Source: JBKCUA01 sp046318675 (GTDB taxonomy: Bacteria; Pseudomonadota; Alphaproteobacteria; JAJTHO01). Taken from it: 64,000 bases of DNA. Position 1 is the stretch's first letter. Each line of letters begins with the position of its first letter. Location: positions 32,378-96,377 of the forward strand of contig JBKCUA010000014.1 in assembly GCA_046318675.1 (NCBI GenBank), in the 5' to 3' direction. The translations under genes and the position numbers were made by a program. Shown here piece by piece: positions 34,622-43,603 of the stretch. Under the pieces are notes generated by a model. That model searched no databases. It saw only the letters and a program-made list of their open reading frames with translations, and was not told the origin of the DNA.

Positions 34622-34786
34622 TTATTGACCTTGAGCCGGAGCAGCATCAGCAGGCTTCTCATGTTTTTTATGCTTGGTTTTGCCGTGGTGCTCTTTTTTC
34701 TGGTGTTCATTAGCGAAAGCCTGACCAGCAACAACGGGAGAGGCAGCAAACGCGGCCAACAAAGCGACGAGCATCAATTTTTTCAT
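34622..34786 (-). CDS. Small exported His/Lys-rich protein
   Basis: A 54-residue protein from ATG 34786 (AAGGAT eight bases upstream; a longer frame to 34804 is less likely). A clear signal peptide (KKLMLVALLAAFAASPVVAG) is followed by EHQKKEHHGKTKHKKHEKPA, a tail with several His and many Lys. After cleavage about 30 residues remain. It resembles acid-shock or histidine-rich metal-buffering peptides in composition only; no family is recognised. It has its own terminator, which argues for real expression. Confidence 0.75.
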   Translation of the reverse strand: MKKLMLVALLAAFAASPVVAGQAFANEHQKKEHHGKTKHKKHEKPADAAPAQGQ

Positions 34787-34853
34787 AAATAGGTATCCTT
34801 TCAAGGTTGGTTGTTTCCCCTATGACTGCAGTTAAACAGCCTGTAACACCATG

Positions 34854-35246
34854 TCAAGCCACCGAAAAATTTTTCAACAAATCAACCAACACCTGTGGCA
34901 TTGGCGCAACAGAAAGTCGCGGCTGGCGCAAGATAAGAAACTCCGGCGGGGCAATGACCCGAAGCCGCGCCAGCGTCACCGCCGCCAGCGGCCGCACCGG
35001 AGCAACATCCACCACCACGCCCACATCGCTAGGATCGGGACGGGGAAAGCTCACCACCTGAGCCAAGCCCACAATGGCCTTCTGCCGACCGGTGTGGTAG
35101 ATAAATGCCTCATCCCCGATCTGCATCTGTTTCATAAAGCCAATGGCTTGCGGATTACGCACACCGTCCCACGGTGCCCGCCCAAGACGAACCAAATCCG
35201 ACCATGAGAATTCTTCTGGTTCTGTTTTAAGTATCCATGCCTGCAT
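34854..35246 (-). CDS. EVE domain protein
   Basis: A 130-residue protein of the EVE/PUA-like fold: WILKTEPEEFSWSDLVRLGR, WDGVRNPQAIGFMKQMQIGD and EAFIYHTGRQKAIVGLA. EVE domains bind modified bases in nucleic acids. The ATG overlaps the ccmA stop by one base, so it is the third gene of a mutS-ccmA-EVE transcript. Its exact ligand is unknown. Confidence 0.9.
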   Translation of the reverse strand: MQAWILKTEPEEFSWSDLVRLGRAPWDGVRNPQAIGFMKQMQIGDEAFIYHTGRQKAIVGLAQVVSFPRPDPSDVGVVVDVAPVRPLAAVTLARLRVIAPPEFLILRQPRLSVAPMPQVLVDLLKNFSVA

Positions 35247-35824
35247 CACCAACCCTCCATCGCAACAACAGGACGCACCCACGCCTCTGCATCAAGGATA
35301 GCGGTTGCTCCAACCCACGCCTGATGCCCGGCCACCACCGCGCTGCCGCCACTGGCTAAGTGTCGCGCCAACAATTTTTCTAGTATATCTATTCCCCCAG
35401 TATCCAAGCACGCAAACGGCTCATCCAGTAACCATACCCGCGCACCGGCAAACGCCAGCTCGGCCAGTGCAAACCGCTGCCTCTGGCCAGCGGAAAGGTG
35501 TTCTAGGGGAATATTATCAACGTTTTTAGGCAACAACGCTTGCCATGCTGTATCGAGCATTCCCTTACGTCCATACAATGCCCGCCAATGCCGACGCAGG
35601 CGCATCCACGATAGATGCTGCCACGCCAACGGTACTAGGGGGATATAACAAGGCGGGGGGGTAAGCGGCTCCTCCGCCCCTGGTAATAAGCCCGCCAATA
35701 CCTCCAGCAACGTCGTTTTTCCCGCGCCATTCGCCCCGCGCAACCACAACCCCACGCCGGGAACAAGGGGTATCTCCACACCACTGGCCAACAGCCGCCC
35801 AGCCCTTGCCACGCAAACCTTCAC
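35246..35824 (-). CDS. ccmA: Cytochrome c maturation ATPase CcmA
   Basis: ATP-binding subunit of CcmAB(CD), which releases haem-loaded CcmE for cytochrome c assembly. The 192-residue product has Walker A RGANGAGKTTLLEVLAGLL, signature LSAGQRQRFALAEL, and Walker B VWLLDEPFACLD. It is short compared with most ABC ATPases, as CcmA proteins are. The rest of the set, ccmBCDE, lies at 52.2-54.1 kb on the same strand, so ccmA is separate and coupled to mutS (4-base overlap) and the EVE gene. Confidence 0.88.
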   Translation of the reverse strand: MKVCVARAGRLLASGVEIPLVPGVGLWLRGANGAGKTTLLEVLAGLLPGAEEPLTPPPCYIPLVPLAWQHLSWMRLRRHWRALYGRKGMLDTAWQALLPKNVDNIPLEHLSAGQRQRFALAELAFAGARVWLLDEPFACLDTGGIDILEKLLARHLASGGSAVVAGHQAWVGATAILDAEAWVRPVVAMEGW

Positions 35825-38433
35825 GAAATGAACTCTTCTTTCCAGCGGTAAAGCAAGGCCAATGCCTCCTTTGGGCTAAGACCATCAGGACTCAACGCCT
35901 CTAGAGCTTCGCGCAGGGGATCGATGGGTTTAACCGGGTTATCGTTGCTGGGCGCAAATAAGCCTACCAGTTCCGTATTGTGTTGTTGAAAAAACGCTGG
36001 GCTGTGTTTCTCAAGACTACGCAGTAAAACTTCCGCCCGGCGCACCACGGGCACAGGGATTCCCGCTTTGCGGGCAACATGAATACCGTGGGACATCCCT
36101 GCAGCACCGGGCTTGATAGTGTGCAAGAAAACCAAATCACCCTGCCACAACTTCACCGCTGCATGGCGATTATGAAGACGAGGAAGGCTGTCAGCAAGGC
36201 CGGACAACTCATGATAATGGGTGGCAAACAATGTGCGGCACAAGCTGGTATCGTGCAAATATTCAATGATAGCCGCTGCTAGGGCTAGGCCGTCGTGGGT
36301 GGCCGTGCCTCGCCCGACCTCATCCAAAATAACCAGCGATCGCGGTGTCGACTGATGCAAAATAGCAGCAGTTTCAAGCATTTCCACCATAAACGTGGAC
36401 TGCCCCCTGGCGAGATCATCCCCGGCTCCAATACGGCTGAACACCCTATCCACTAACCCGATATGCGCGGCGTCCGCAGGGACAAAACTACCCAAATGCG
36501 CCATAATAGCAATGAGGGCATTCTGGCGTAAAAATGTTGATTTCCCCGCCATATTGGGGCCAGTAAGCACCCACAACCGCCGAGCCGGAGCCAAATCACA
36601 ATCATTGGCCACAAAAGCCGTGCCAGCCGAAAGCAGTGCCTCCACCACCGGATGCCGCCCCCCGTTAATCTCAAAGGCGGGAGAAGCATCAACAACGGGG
36701 CGCACATAGCGACGTTGCTGCGCCACCTCGGCCAACCCAAACAACACATCAATATTCGCCAACGCTTCAGCACCTGCCCGCAGGAGTTGCTGCTGGGCAA
36801 GAGCTTCGTTCACCAACTCCTCATATATTTGATATTCCAATTCCCGCAGCTCAGTCGCGCCGGTGAGAATTTGTTGCTCCAACTCTTCCAACTCCGGGCT
36901 GGAAAACCGCACGGCGTTGGCCATGGTCTGGCGGTGACGAAACACAGGCATCAGGGCATCGGCACTACGTACTGGTACCTCAATATGATAGCCAATAAGA
37001 TTGTTATGACGAATTTTCAGTGTTGCCACACTATGGGCGGTGCGGTATTTCGCCTCTAGTTTAATCAATAACTGCTGGCTGTTTTTCTCAATATCCCGCA
37101 GCTCATCAATTTTAGGGTGATAGCCAACTTTAAGAATCCCTCCCTCCCGCGCCGTGGGCGGCGGGGGGTCTTTCACGGCACGCTCAAGGGTGGCGGTTAA
37201 CTCAAGGGCGATCGGCAAAGCATTAAAAAAACTACGCAGCAGTGGTGGCAACGCCTGACCATGCGAGGCTGTTGCCAGCTTTTCCATTGCCCGAAGGCCA
37301 TCCCGCACGGCCAATAAATCCCGCGGGGCTCCCCGTCGCAAGGCCAGCCGAGTCAACGCCCGCTCCATATCCCCGGCATCGGCAAGAATCCCCCGCACAC
37401 TCTCCCGCAGGGAACGATTTTCCAACGCGCATTGGACGCTATCCAACCGGGCATTGATCGAGGCTGGGCTTGCCGCCGGGGCACGCAGCCAATCTTTCAG
37501 TAACCGCTTACCGCCGCTCGTCACGGTTTTATCCAATACCGCAAACAAGCTGGCCTTGGTGGTACCGTTAAGACTGGTAAACAGCTCTAGATTACGCACC
37601 GTTGCCGCATCAAGAATAAGACGATCGCTATCCTGGCGCAGGCGGGGCGGCTTTAAGGCGATAGGCGTTTCGCGGTAAGTATGCTGCAAGTACTCCGTCA
37701 ACGCGGCAGCCGCCGCCAATGCCAACGGAGGCAGAGAGCCAAAGCCGTCACTGTCCACCATGCCATACGCCGCCGCCAGACGCTTACCCGCCGTTTTAAT
37801 AGTGTACACGCTATCCGCCTGGGGGTTAAGACGCACGGCTAGGCTAGCCAGTTTCTCTTCATGTTGCAGGGCTAACGGCACGAGGACTTCCGCAGGATCA
37901 AGGGTGAATAAAAGATTTAAACCTTCAGCCACGGGCAGGCTCGCCACCTCCAGCGTGCCTGAAGCAATATCCCCCCAGGCCAACCCAACAGTATCCCTAT
38001 CTATAAAGAAACTTGCCAAAATCTTCTGCCCCGCCGCACCAATCAGGGTTTCCTCCACCACGGTGCCCGGCGTGACAATCCTGGTGATACCCCGGCGCAG
38101 GGGGGCTTTACTGCCCCGGCGTTTGGCCTCCTCTGGCGTTTCAAGCTGGTCGCAAATTGCCACCTTCAGGTTGGCGTTCAATAAATCCGGCAAGTAATTA
38201 TCCAGCTGGTGCCAGGGAATTCCGCACATGGGGATATCCTCGCCGCCTTGGCGGTTACGGCGGGTGAGCTGTATCCCCAACAGCTTTGCCACCACCGGGG
38301 CATCCTCAAAAAAAATCTCATAAAAATCGCCAAGACGGAACAGCAGGACGGCTTCTGAATGCTCATCCTTCATCGCTCGATACTGAGCCATCATTGGCGT
38401 CAAGCCAGCGTCAGCAGCGGCGGTTGCGGTCAT
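35821..38433 (-). CDS. mutS: DNA mismatch repair protein MutS
   Basis: Recognises mismatches and starts repair with MutL. The 870-residue product has the mismatch-binding domain motif FRLGDFYEIFFEDA (the Phe-x-Glu that stacks on the mismatch), GIPWHQLDNYLPDLL, the core LKLKDLLRAP-like regions, and ATPase motifs TGPNMAGKSTFLRQNALI, ARGQSTFMVEMLETA and LVILDEVGRGTATHDGLALA with FATHYHEL. First gene of the mutS-ccmA-EVE unit. Confidence 0.97.
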   Translation of the reverse strand: MTATAAADAGLTPMMAQYRAMKDEHSEAVLLFRLGDFYEIFFEDAPVVAKLLGIQLTRRNRQGGEDIPMCGIPWHQLDNYLPDLLNANLKVAICDQLETPEEAKRRGSKAPLRRGITRIVTPGTVVEETLIGAAGQKILASFFIDRDTVGLAWGDIASGTLEVASLPVAEGLNLLFTLDPAEVLVPLALQHEEKLASLAVRLNPQADSVYTIKTAGKRLAAAYGMVDSDGFGSLPPLALAAAAALTEYLQHTYRETPIALKPPRLRQDSDRLILDAATVRNLELFTSLNGTTKASLFAVLDKTVTSGGKRLLKDWLRAPAASPASINARLDSVQCALENRSLRESVRGILADAGDMERALTRLALRRGAPRDLLAVRDGLRAMEKLATASHGQALPPLLRSFFNALPIALELTATLERAVKDPPPPTAREGGILKVGYHPKIDELRDIEKNSQQLLIKLEAKYRTAHSVATLKIRHNNLIGYHIEVPVRSADALMPVFRHRQTMANAVRFSSPELEELEQQILTGATELRELEYQIYEELVNEALAQQQLLRAGAEALANIDVLFGLAEVAQQRRYVRPVVDASPAFEINGGRHPVVEALLSAGTAFVANDCDLAPARRLWVLTGPNMAGKSTFLRQNALIAIMAHLGSFVPADAAHIGLVDRVFSRIGAGDDLARGQSTFMVEMLETAAILHQSTPRSLVILDEVGRGTATHDGLALAAAIIEYLHDTSLCRTLFATHYHELSGLADSLPRLHNRHAAVKLWQGDLVFLHTIKPGAAGMSHGIHVARKAGIPVPVVRRAEVLLRSLEKHSPAFFQQHNTELVGLFAPSNDNPVKPIDPLREALEALSPDGLSPKEALALLYRWKEEFIS

Positions 38434-38501
38434 GGAGAAAGCATAGCACGCCCGCTACACAGGATCGACATAGAAAAAGATATGGACAACTTTATTAACC
38501 T

Positions 38502-38582
38502 CATTTCTAGGGCAATTATAGCCGATTGCATAATTAAAATTATACTCGCCCAGTCTTTTTTAGCCACTCATCCCTACGAATG
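38502..38582 (+). repeat. Small element with 11-bp inverted ends, copy 2
   Basis: Ends CATTTCTAGGG (38502-38512) and CCCTACGAATG (38572-38582). The inside differs from copy 1 and contains TATAGCCGATTGCATAATTA, which resembles the right end of repeat A read on the other strand. It lies in the 182-bp gap between gyrB and mutS, where nothing else is seen. Confidence 0.6.
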
Positions 38583-38615
38583 GATTAGTAGAGATGCCGT
38601 AAATACAAAACGTTA

Positions 38616-41036
38616 CTAAACATCCAAATTCGCTACGTTAAGAGCGTTTTCCTGAATAAAATCACGGCGCGGTTCCACTGCATCGCCCATGAGGGTGGCG
38701 AACACCTGTTCAGCTGTATCAGCATCAGCGACTTTAACCTGCAACAATGTCCTAGCCTCAGGGTCAAGAGTAGTTTGCCACAACTGATCGGGGTTCATTT
38801 CTCCAAGACCCTTGTACCTTTGGATGTTCAGGCCTTGCTTGCCAATCTCTAATATGGCTTCCACAAAGGCATTCACTCCGGCAGTTGCATGGGTATCATT
38901 TTTATGTCGAACAGTGACCGGGGCGGCAAAGGTACGGCGCAGCTCTTCGCGAAGTGCCCCAATCCGCCGCCATTCCGGTGCATGAGGCAGGTCAGCGGCA
39001 AGGCGAAATTGTTCCATCAGACCTTGCTCACGATAAAGTATTTCCACGCTGCCGTCGGCATCGGTGCTGGCCTGCCAAGTTCCTGGAAGTCCAAAAACTT
39101 TCAAACGATCAAGAATTTGCTGCGGATCGGCAAGGGCAGCCTCCGGGCTATCTGTTAAAGCAATCGCTTCAGTCACTTGGGCAGAGCCAATTTTCCGCGC
39201 CAGAGGGGCAAGATATTTGCGCGTTTGCTTGGCTGTATTCACAAGCTGGCGCAGCTCCCGGGCGGCAATCGTGCTGCCATCATTGAGGGTGACACTAGTG
39301 TCGCTGAGGGCTAAATCCACAAGGTAGGCATCCAGAGCATCCTGATCTTTTAAGTATACTTCAGAGTTGCCCTTCTTCGCGCGGTACAGCGGCGGTTGAG
39401 CAATATAAATATATCCCCGTTCAATGAGTTGCGGCATCTGGCGAAAGAAAAAAGTAAGCAAAAGGGTACGGATATGGCTTCCGTCCACATCGGCATCGGT
39501 CATGATGACAATCTTATGATAGCGCACCTTATCGGCGTTGAAATCGTCTTGACCAATGCCCGTGCCTAAGGCGGCAATGAGAGTGCCGATTTCTTGGCTC
39601 GAAAGCATTTTATCAAAACGTGCACGTTCGACATTGAGGATTTTACCGCGCAGAGGCAAAATAGCTTGATTCTGCCTGTTTCGCGCCTGTTTGGCGGAAC
39701 CGCCCGCCGAATCCCCCTCAACAATAAAAATCTCTGACAACTCCGGTGATTTTTCGGCACAATCAGCCAATTTTCCCGGCAGGCTGGAGATATCTAGGCC
39801 GCCTTTTTTGCGAGTTAGCTCCCGCGCTTTACGGGCTGCTTCCCGGGCGGCCGCGGCTTCATACACTTTGGTGATAATTTTTTTAGCATCGCTAGGGTGT
39901 TCTTCAAACCACTGTCCCAATTTTTCGACGCAAAAGGATTCCACTGCCGGACGAACTTCAGAAGAAACCAGTTTGTCTTTTGTTTGAGAAGAGAATTTTG
40001 GATCAGGGACTTTCACCGATAAAATGCACGTCAACCCTTCCCGTGCATCATCCCCTGTCAGGGTGAGTTTTTCTTTTTTGGCAATACCTGTCTCGTTAGC
40101 CTGAGCATTAATAACACGTGTCAAGGCACCACGAAAACCGGCCAAATGCGTGCCGCCATCACGTTGCGGTATATTATTGGTAAAACAAAGTGTTTTTTCA
40201 TGGTAGGCATCTGTCCATTCCAGTGCCGCTTCAATAGTAATGCCATCACGTTGGCCGATAAAGAAGAGCGTGGGATGCAAGGGGTTTTTTCCCTTGTCGA
40301 GGTAGGCGACGAATTCCTTAACCCCGCCGGTACAATGAAAAATGACTTCTTTGGCTTCGGCCTGACGTTCATCACGAAGAACGATTTTCACGCCACTGTT
40401 AAGAAAAGATAATTCCCGCAAGCGATGTTCTAACGTATGAAAATCAAACACTACCTTGGTAAAGGTAGCGGTGGAGGGTAGGAAAGTCACCTCTGTACCT
40501 GTAAGATTTTCGGCATCACCAACAATGGCCAAAGGAGCTTCCGCCACACCGTCACGAAAGCGCATTTTGTGGGTTTTTCCACCCCGGCGAATAGTCAAAT
40601 CCAACCAAGTGGATAAAGCGTTGACCACTGATACCCCGACCCCGTGCAACCCGCCGGAGACCTTATAGGAGTTTTGATCAAATTTTCCCCCGGCGTGGAG
40701 CTGGGTCATAATGACTTCCGCCGCTGAAACCCCTTCTTCTTTATGAATATCCGTGGGAATACCCCGACCATTATCCCGAACGGTGCAAGAGCCGTCAGCA
40801 TTTAGCCCCACAAAAACCTCTGTGCAATGACCCGCTAAAGCTTCATCAATGGCGTTATCCACCACCTCATAAACCATGTGGTGCAACCCAGACCCATCGT
40901 CGGTATCGCCGATATACATCCCTGGCCGCTTGCGAACAGCGTCCAAGCCTTTAAGAACCTTAATGGAATCGGCAGAATATTCAGTATTATCAATGTTTTT
41001 TGGCATAGAAATCTTAGCAAGAGCTGTCATAGCCAA
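38616..41036 (-). CDS. gyrB: DNA gyrase subunit B
   Basis: ATPase subunit of gyrase. The 806-residue product has VLKGLDAVRKRPGMYIGDTD, the GHKL ATP site YEVVDNAIDEALAG and DNGRGIPTDIHKEEGVSAAE, GGLHGVGVSVVNALS, the TOPRIM motif VEGDSAGGSAKQARNR and DADVDGSHIRTLLLTFFFR, and QRYKGLGEMNPDQLWQTTLD. Which of several N-terminal Met codons is used (41036 or 41030, 41006) is unclear. Divergent from the VirB4-like gene. Confidence 0.97.
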   Translation of the reverse strand: MAMTALAKISMPKNIDNTEYSADSIKVLKGLDAVRKRPGMYIGDTDDGSGLHHMVYEVVDNAIDEALAGHCTEVFVGLNADGSCTVRDNGRGIPTDIHKEEGVSAAEVIMTQLHAGGKFDQNSYKVSGGLHGVGVSVVNALSTWLDLTIRRGGKTHKMRFRDGVAEAPLAIVGDAENLTGTEVTFLPSTATFTKVVFDFHTLEHRLRELSFLNSGVKIVLRDERQAEAKEVIFHCTGGVKEFVAYLDKGKNPLHPTLFFIGQRDGITIEAALEWTDAYHEKTLCFTNNIPQRDGGTHLAGFRGALTRVINAQANETGIAKKEKLTLTGDDAREGLTCILSVKVPDPKFSSQTKDKLVSSEVRPAVESFCVEKLGQWFEEHPSDAKKIITKVYEAAAAREAARKARELTRKKGGLDISSLPGKLADCAEKSPELSEIFIVEGDSAGGSAKQARNRQNQAILPLRGKILNVERARFDKMLSSQEIGTLIAALGTGIGQDDFNADKVRYHKIVIMTDADVDGSHIRTLLLTFFFRQMPQLIERGYIYIAQPPLYRAKKGNSEVYLKDQDALDAYLVDLALSDTSVTLNDGSTIAARELRQLVNTAKQTRKYLAPLARKIGSAQVTEAIALTDSPEAALADPQQILDRLKVFGLPGTWQASTDADGSVEILYREQGLMEQFRLAADLPHAPEWRRIGALREELRRTFAAPVTVRHKNDTHATAGVNAFVEAILEIGKQGLNIQRYKGLGEMNPDQLWQTTLDPEARTLLQVKVADADTAEQVFATLMGDAVEPRRDFIQENALNVANLDV

Positions 41037-41132
41037 TTTTTTAGCACTAGGCGTTCTTAAAAACCAGCTTTTTGAGATATCCCGAAAATCGAAAGTTTAT
41101 GTTAATATGACGACGCTTATAGTAACGTATTA

Positions 41133-43580
41133 ATGTTTCCTGACCTTGTCACGAATGATATCATCAATGCCTTTGCGGCATCCGCAAGCACGCCAATGTT
41201 TTTTCTCAGTATACTCGGTCTCATTGCGGCGAGTGTGGCGATGCTAAGCATTGGTATTCCCGCGATAAGCCGTATCGTTTTACCCCCGCCCAGTGAAACA
41301 CGACTCGCTGATCACCTGCCGTTTGAGCGCGTTTTGCCCGATGGCAAGACCATTGCCTGCCGCGATGGCACATATGTTCAGGTACTGGAAGTAGCCGGCA
41401 TTGATGATACATTTTTTTCTCAAAATGACAGGGACGTATTATTCTTATCCCGCAAAGATTGGATTGATGCGATGGCCGATGCCGGGGTGATGATTCGGGT
41501 GATGGTTATTCGTGAGCGTATTCATTTGATGCCCTCCACCACTCACAGCCATCCCATTTTACGAGCAATTGCCGGACAATGGAATGCCAGCTTTCAGGAT
41601 ACCTATCGTAACCGCCAGATTATTGTACTTTCTATATCAGGAAAAACGCGTAACGCAGCCCAGAAAATTAGCAGTGCGGTCGAAACAACAAAAACAATAC
41701 TCAATAAATACAGACCATTGGAGCTTTCCCAACACGACACCGATCCGGATCGCCGTCCTTTAAGTATCTGGTCAAGGCTAGCCAGTCCCATCAGTCGTTT
41801 GCAACCCGCCGGGGTTGGCGATGGCGCATCGGATGCTATTTGCGGTGATGTTGTTGAATTTGGTGGTGATAATGGTGAAATTCATTTTAGCAATGGGAAT
41901 AATCATCTATACTGTGCTGTTATTGGCATTCGTTCCTTAGGGGATTATACGTACGAGGCTTTTATGAGTTCTCTAGGTACTGTCCATGGGGAAATAATTA
42001 TTTTTCATGCTATTGAGCCATGGTCAAAAACGAAGGCTGCTTTTCAGGTAGGTCAACAATACCGCCTTTCCTTAGCGCAGCGTTTTTCCCCCGGTATGGC
42101 ACAGCAATTTGAAGAAGCCATTGACCGCATTGAAGGACAAAGTGATTCAGCACAGTCCATGTCGCTCTATTCTTTAGTGATTTTTGCTTTTGGTGAAACA
42201 CCGGAAAAACTTGCGGAGGTTGAAGGGGAAATCAAACGCCTGGCCACAAATTTTGGGGTTTCCCCCATTCGGGAATCGTCCACGGCACAGGCATCATGGT
42301 TTTTGCAATTCCCCAGTTATAATATTTGGCCAAGACCTTATAAGCTTTTTTCACGTAATATTGCCGCCCAAATTACGCTGGAAAGCCCCCCAGTTGGTCT
42401 GCAAAATTGCGATTGGGGACCAGGTCCTATTTCGTTGTTTCGTACAGCGGCGGGAACACCATACGCGTTTCAGTTTCATATTAGTGAAGATAAAGCTGCC
42501 GTGGCTCATGCGGTGACTATCGGTCCGACGGGTGCCGGAAAAACAACATTAATCAACTTTTTAACCGCCATGGCTATGCGCCATGAGCGCCTGCACTCTT
42601 ATATGGTGGATCGCCATGGCGGGGCGTTTATTTTCACCAACGCCGTTGGCGGGAATTACGTTGTTTTCGAAGACTCTAATATTCCAGGAACACAAAGCGC
42701 ACTCAATCCTTTTCAATGCACGGACACGCCGGAAAATAGATCGTTCTTACGGGGCTTTTTACAGGCCTTATCAGAATTAGAGGACCCTGACACCATTGAA
42801 GAAATAGGCTTTGCAGTAGAGGCGGCCTTTGAAAGCCCGGGCCTTCCGCGCGGTATGCGGAGTTTGGCCAATATTTATGATGCTGTCTTTTCCAAGACAA
42901 AGCCATTACGCAAAGCATTGCAAAAATGGGTTGATCCCTCTGTATACGGGAGGGTTTTTAACGCACCAAACGATAACCTTGATCTGGTATCTAATCGCCT
43001 AGTATCCTTTGATTTTACAAAGCTTTACGAACATGATGATTTGGCAAGGGCGGTTATTTTATACCTGATGCATCGGATTCAGTCGTCTATCACTGAAATG
43101 CGAGCACCCGCTCTTATTTTTATTGATGAAACAGAACCTATCGTTCGCCATCCTATTTTTCGTAATTATTTCATGCAGATGCTGCAAGAATACCGCAAAC
43201 GATCGGCGGCGGTTATCTCAGCATTTCAACGACCGGAAGCCATCATGCAGGCCGGGCTGGGAGAAGTCATTCGCGGTCAGGCGCAAACAACATTCTTTTT
43301 CCCCAATCCCCAAGCGCGTGAGCGGGAATATCAAGATTGGGGACTTACCGACCGCGAATGGGCTTATGTGAAGGGAAAATTGAGTTTGAACAAAAGCCTA
43401 AAACGATCGGTGCTCATGAAACGAGCCACGGGTGAATCGGTGATTATTGATACCGATTTAAGCGCGCTTGGTAATCTTATTCGGGTGTTTTTCTCTGACG
43501 AGTCTTCCCGGGCACTGGCCGAGGGACTGATGCGCGATCTAGGGCGCGACTGGTTGCAAATTTATCTTGATGCTAATTAA
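41133..43580 (+). CDS. VirB4/CagE-family type IV secretion ATPase, orphan
   Basis: An 815-residue ATPase. A hydrophobic segment (PMFFLSILGLIAASVAMLSI, about residues 21-41) near the N-terminus suggests membrane anchoring, which is unusual for VirB4. The N-terminal domain (VLPDGKTIACRDGTYVQVLE, MVIRERIHLMP) matches the family opening. Walker A is GPTGAGKTTLINFL at residues 464-477; Walker B is ALIFIDETEPIV; LNPFQCTDTPENRSF and SAAVISAFQRPEAIM are typical of the motor domain. No other virB gene is nearby; it sits between gyrB and prfA. Scattered extra virB4 copies are known from Rickettsiales, so it could be part of a dispersed T4SS or have a separate role. Confidence 0.85.
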   Translation: MFPDLVTNDIINAFAASASTPMFFLSILGLIAASVAMLSIGIPAISRIVLPPPSETRLADHLPFERVLPDGKTIACRDGTYVQVLEVAGIDDTFFSQNDRDVLFLSRKDWIDAMADAGVMIRVMVIRERIHLMPSTTHSHPILRAIAGQWNASFQDTYRNRQIIVLSISGKTRNAAQKISSAVETTKTILNKYRPLELSQHDTDPDRRPLSIWSRLASPISRLQPAGVGDGASDAICGDVVEFGGDNGEIHFSNGNNHLYCAVIGIRSLGDYTYEAFMSSLGTVHGEIIIFHAIEPWSKTKAAFQVGQQYRLSLAQRFSPGMAQQFEEAIDRIEGQSDSAQSMSLYSLVIFAFGETPEKLAEVEGEIKRLATNFGVSPIRESSTAQASWFLQFPSYNIWPRPYKLFSRNIAAQITLESPPVGLQNCDWGPGPISLFRTAAGTPYAFQFHISEDKAAVAHAVTIGPTGAGKTTLINFLTAMAMRHERLHSYMVDRHGGAFIFTNAVGGNYVVFEDSNIPGTQSALNPFQCTDTPENRSFLRGFLQALSELEDPDTIEEIGFAVEAAFESPGLPRGMRSLANIYDAVFSKTKPLRKALQKWVDPSVYGRVFNAPNDNLDLVSNRLVSFDFTKLYEHDDLARAVILYLMHRIQSSITEMRAPALIFIDETEPIVRHPIFRNYFMQMLQEYRKRSAAVISAFQRPEAIMQAGLGEVIRGQAQTTFFFPNPQAREREYQDWGLTDREWAYVKGKLSLNKSLKRSVLMKRATGESVIIDTDLSALGNLIRVFFSDESSRALAEGLMRDLGRDWLQIYLDAN

Positions 43581-43603
43581 GGAACGGGGCAGGTTCAGGC
43601 CTT

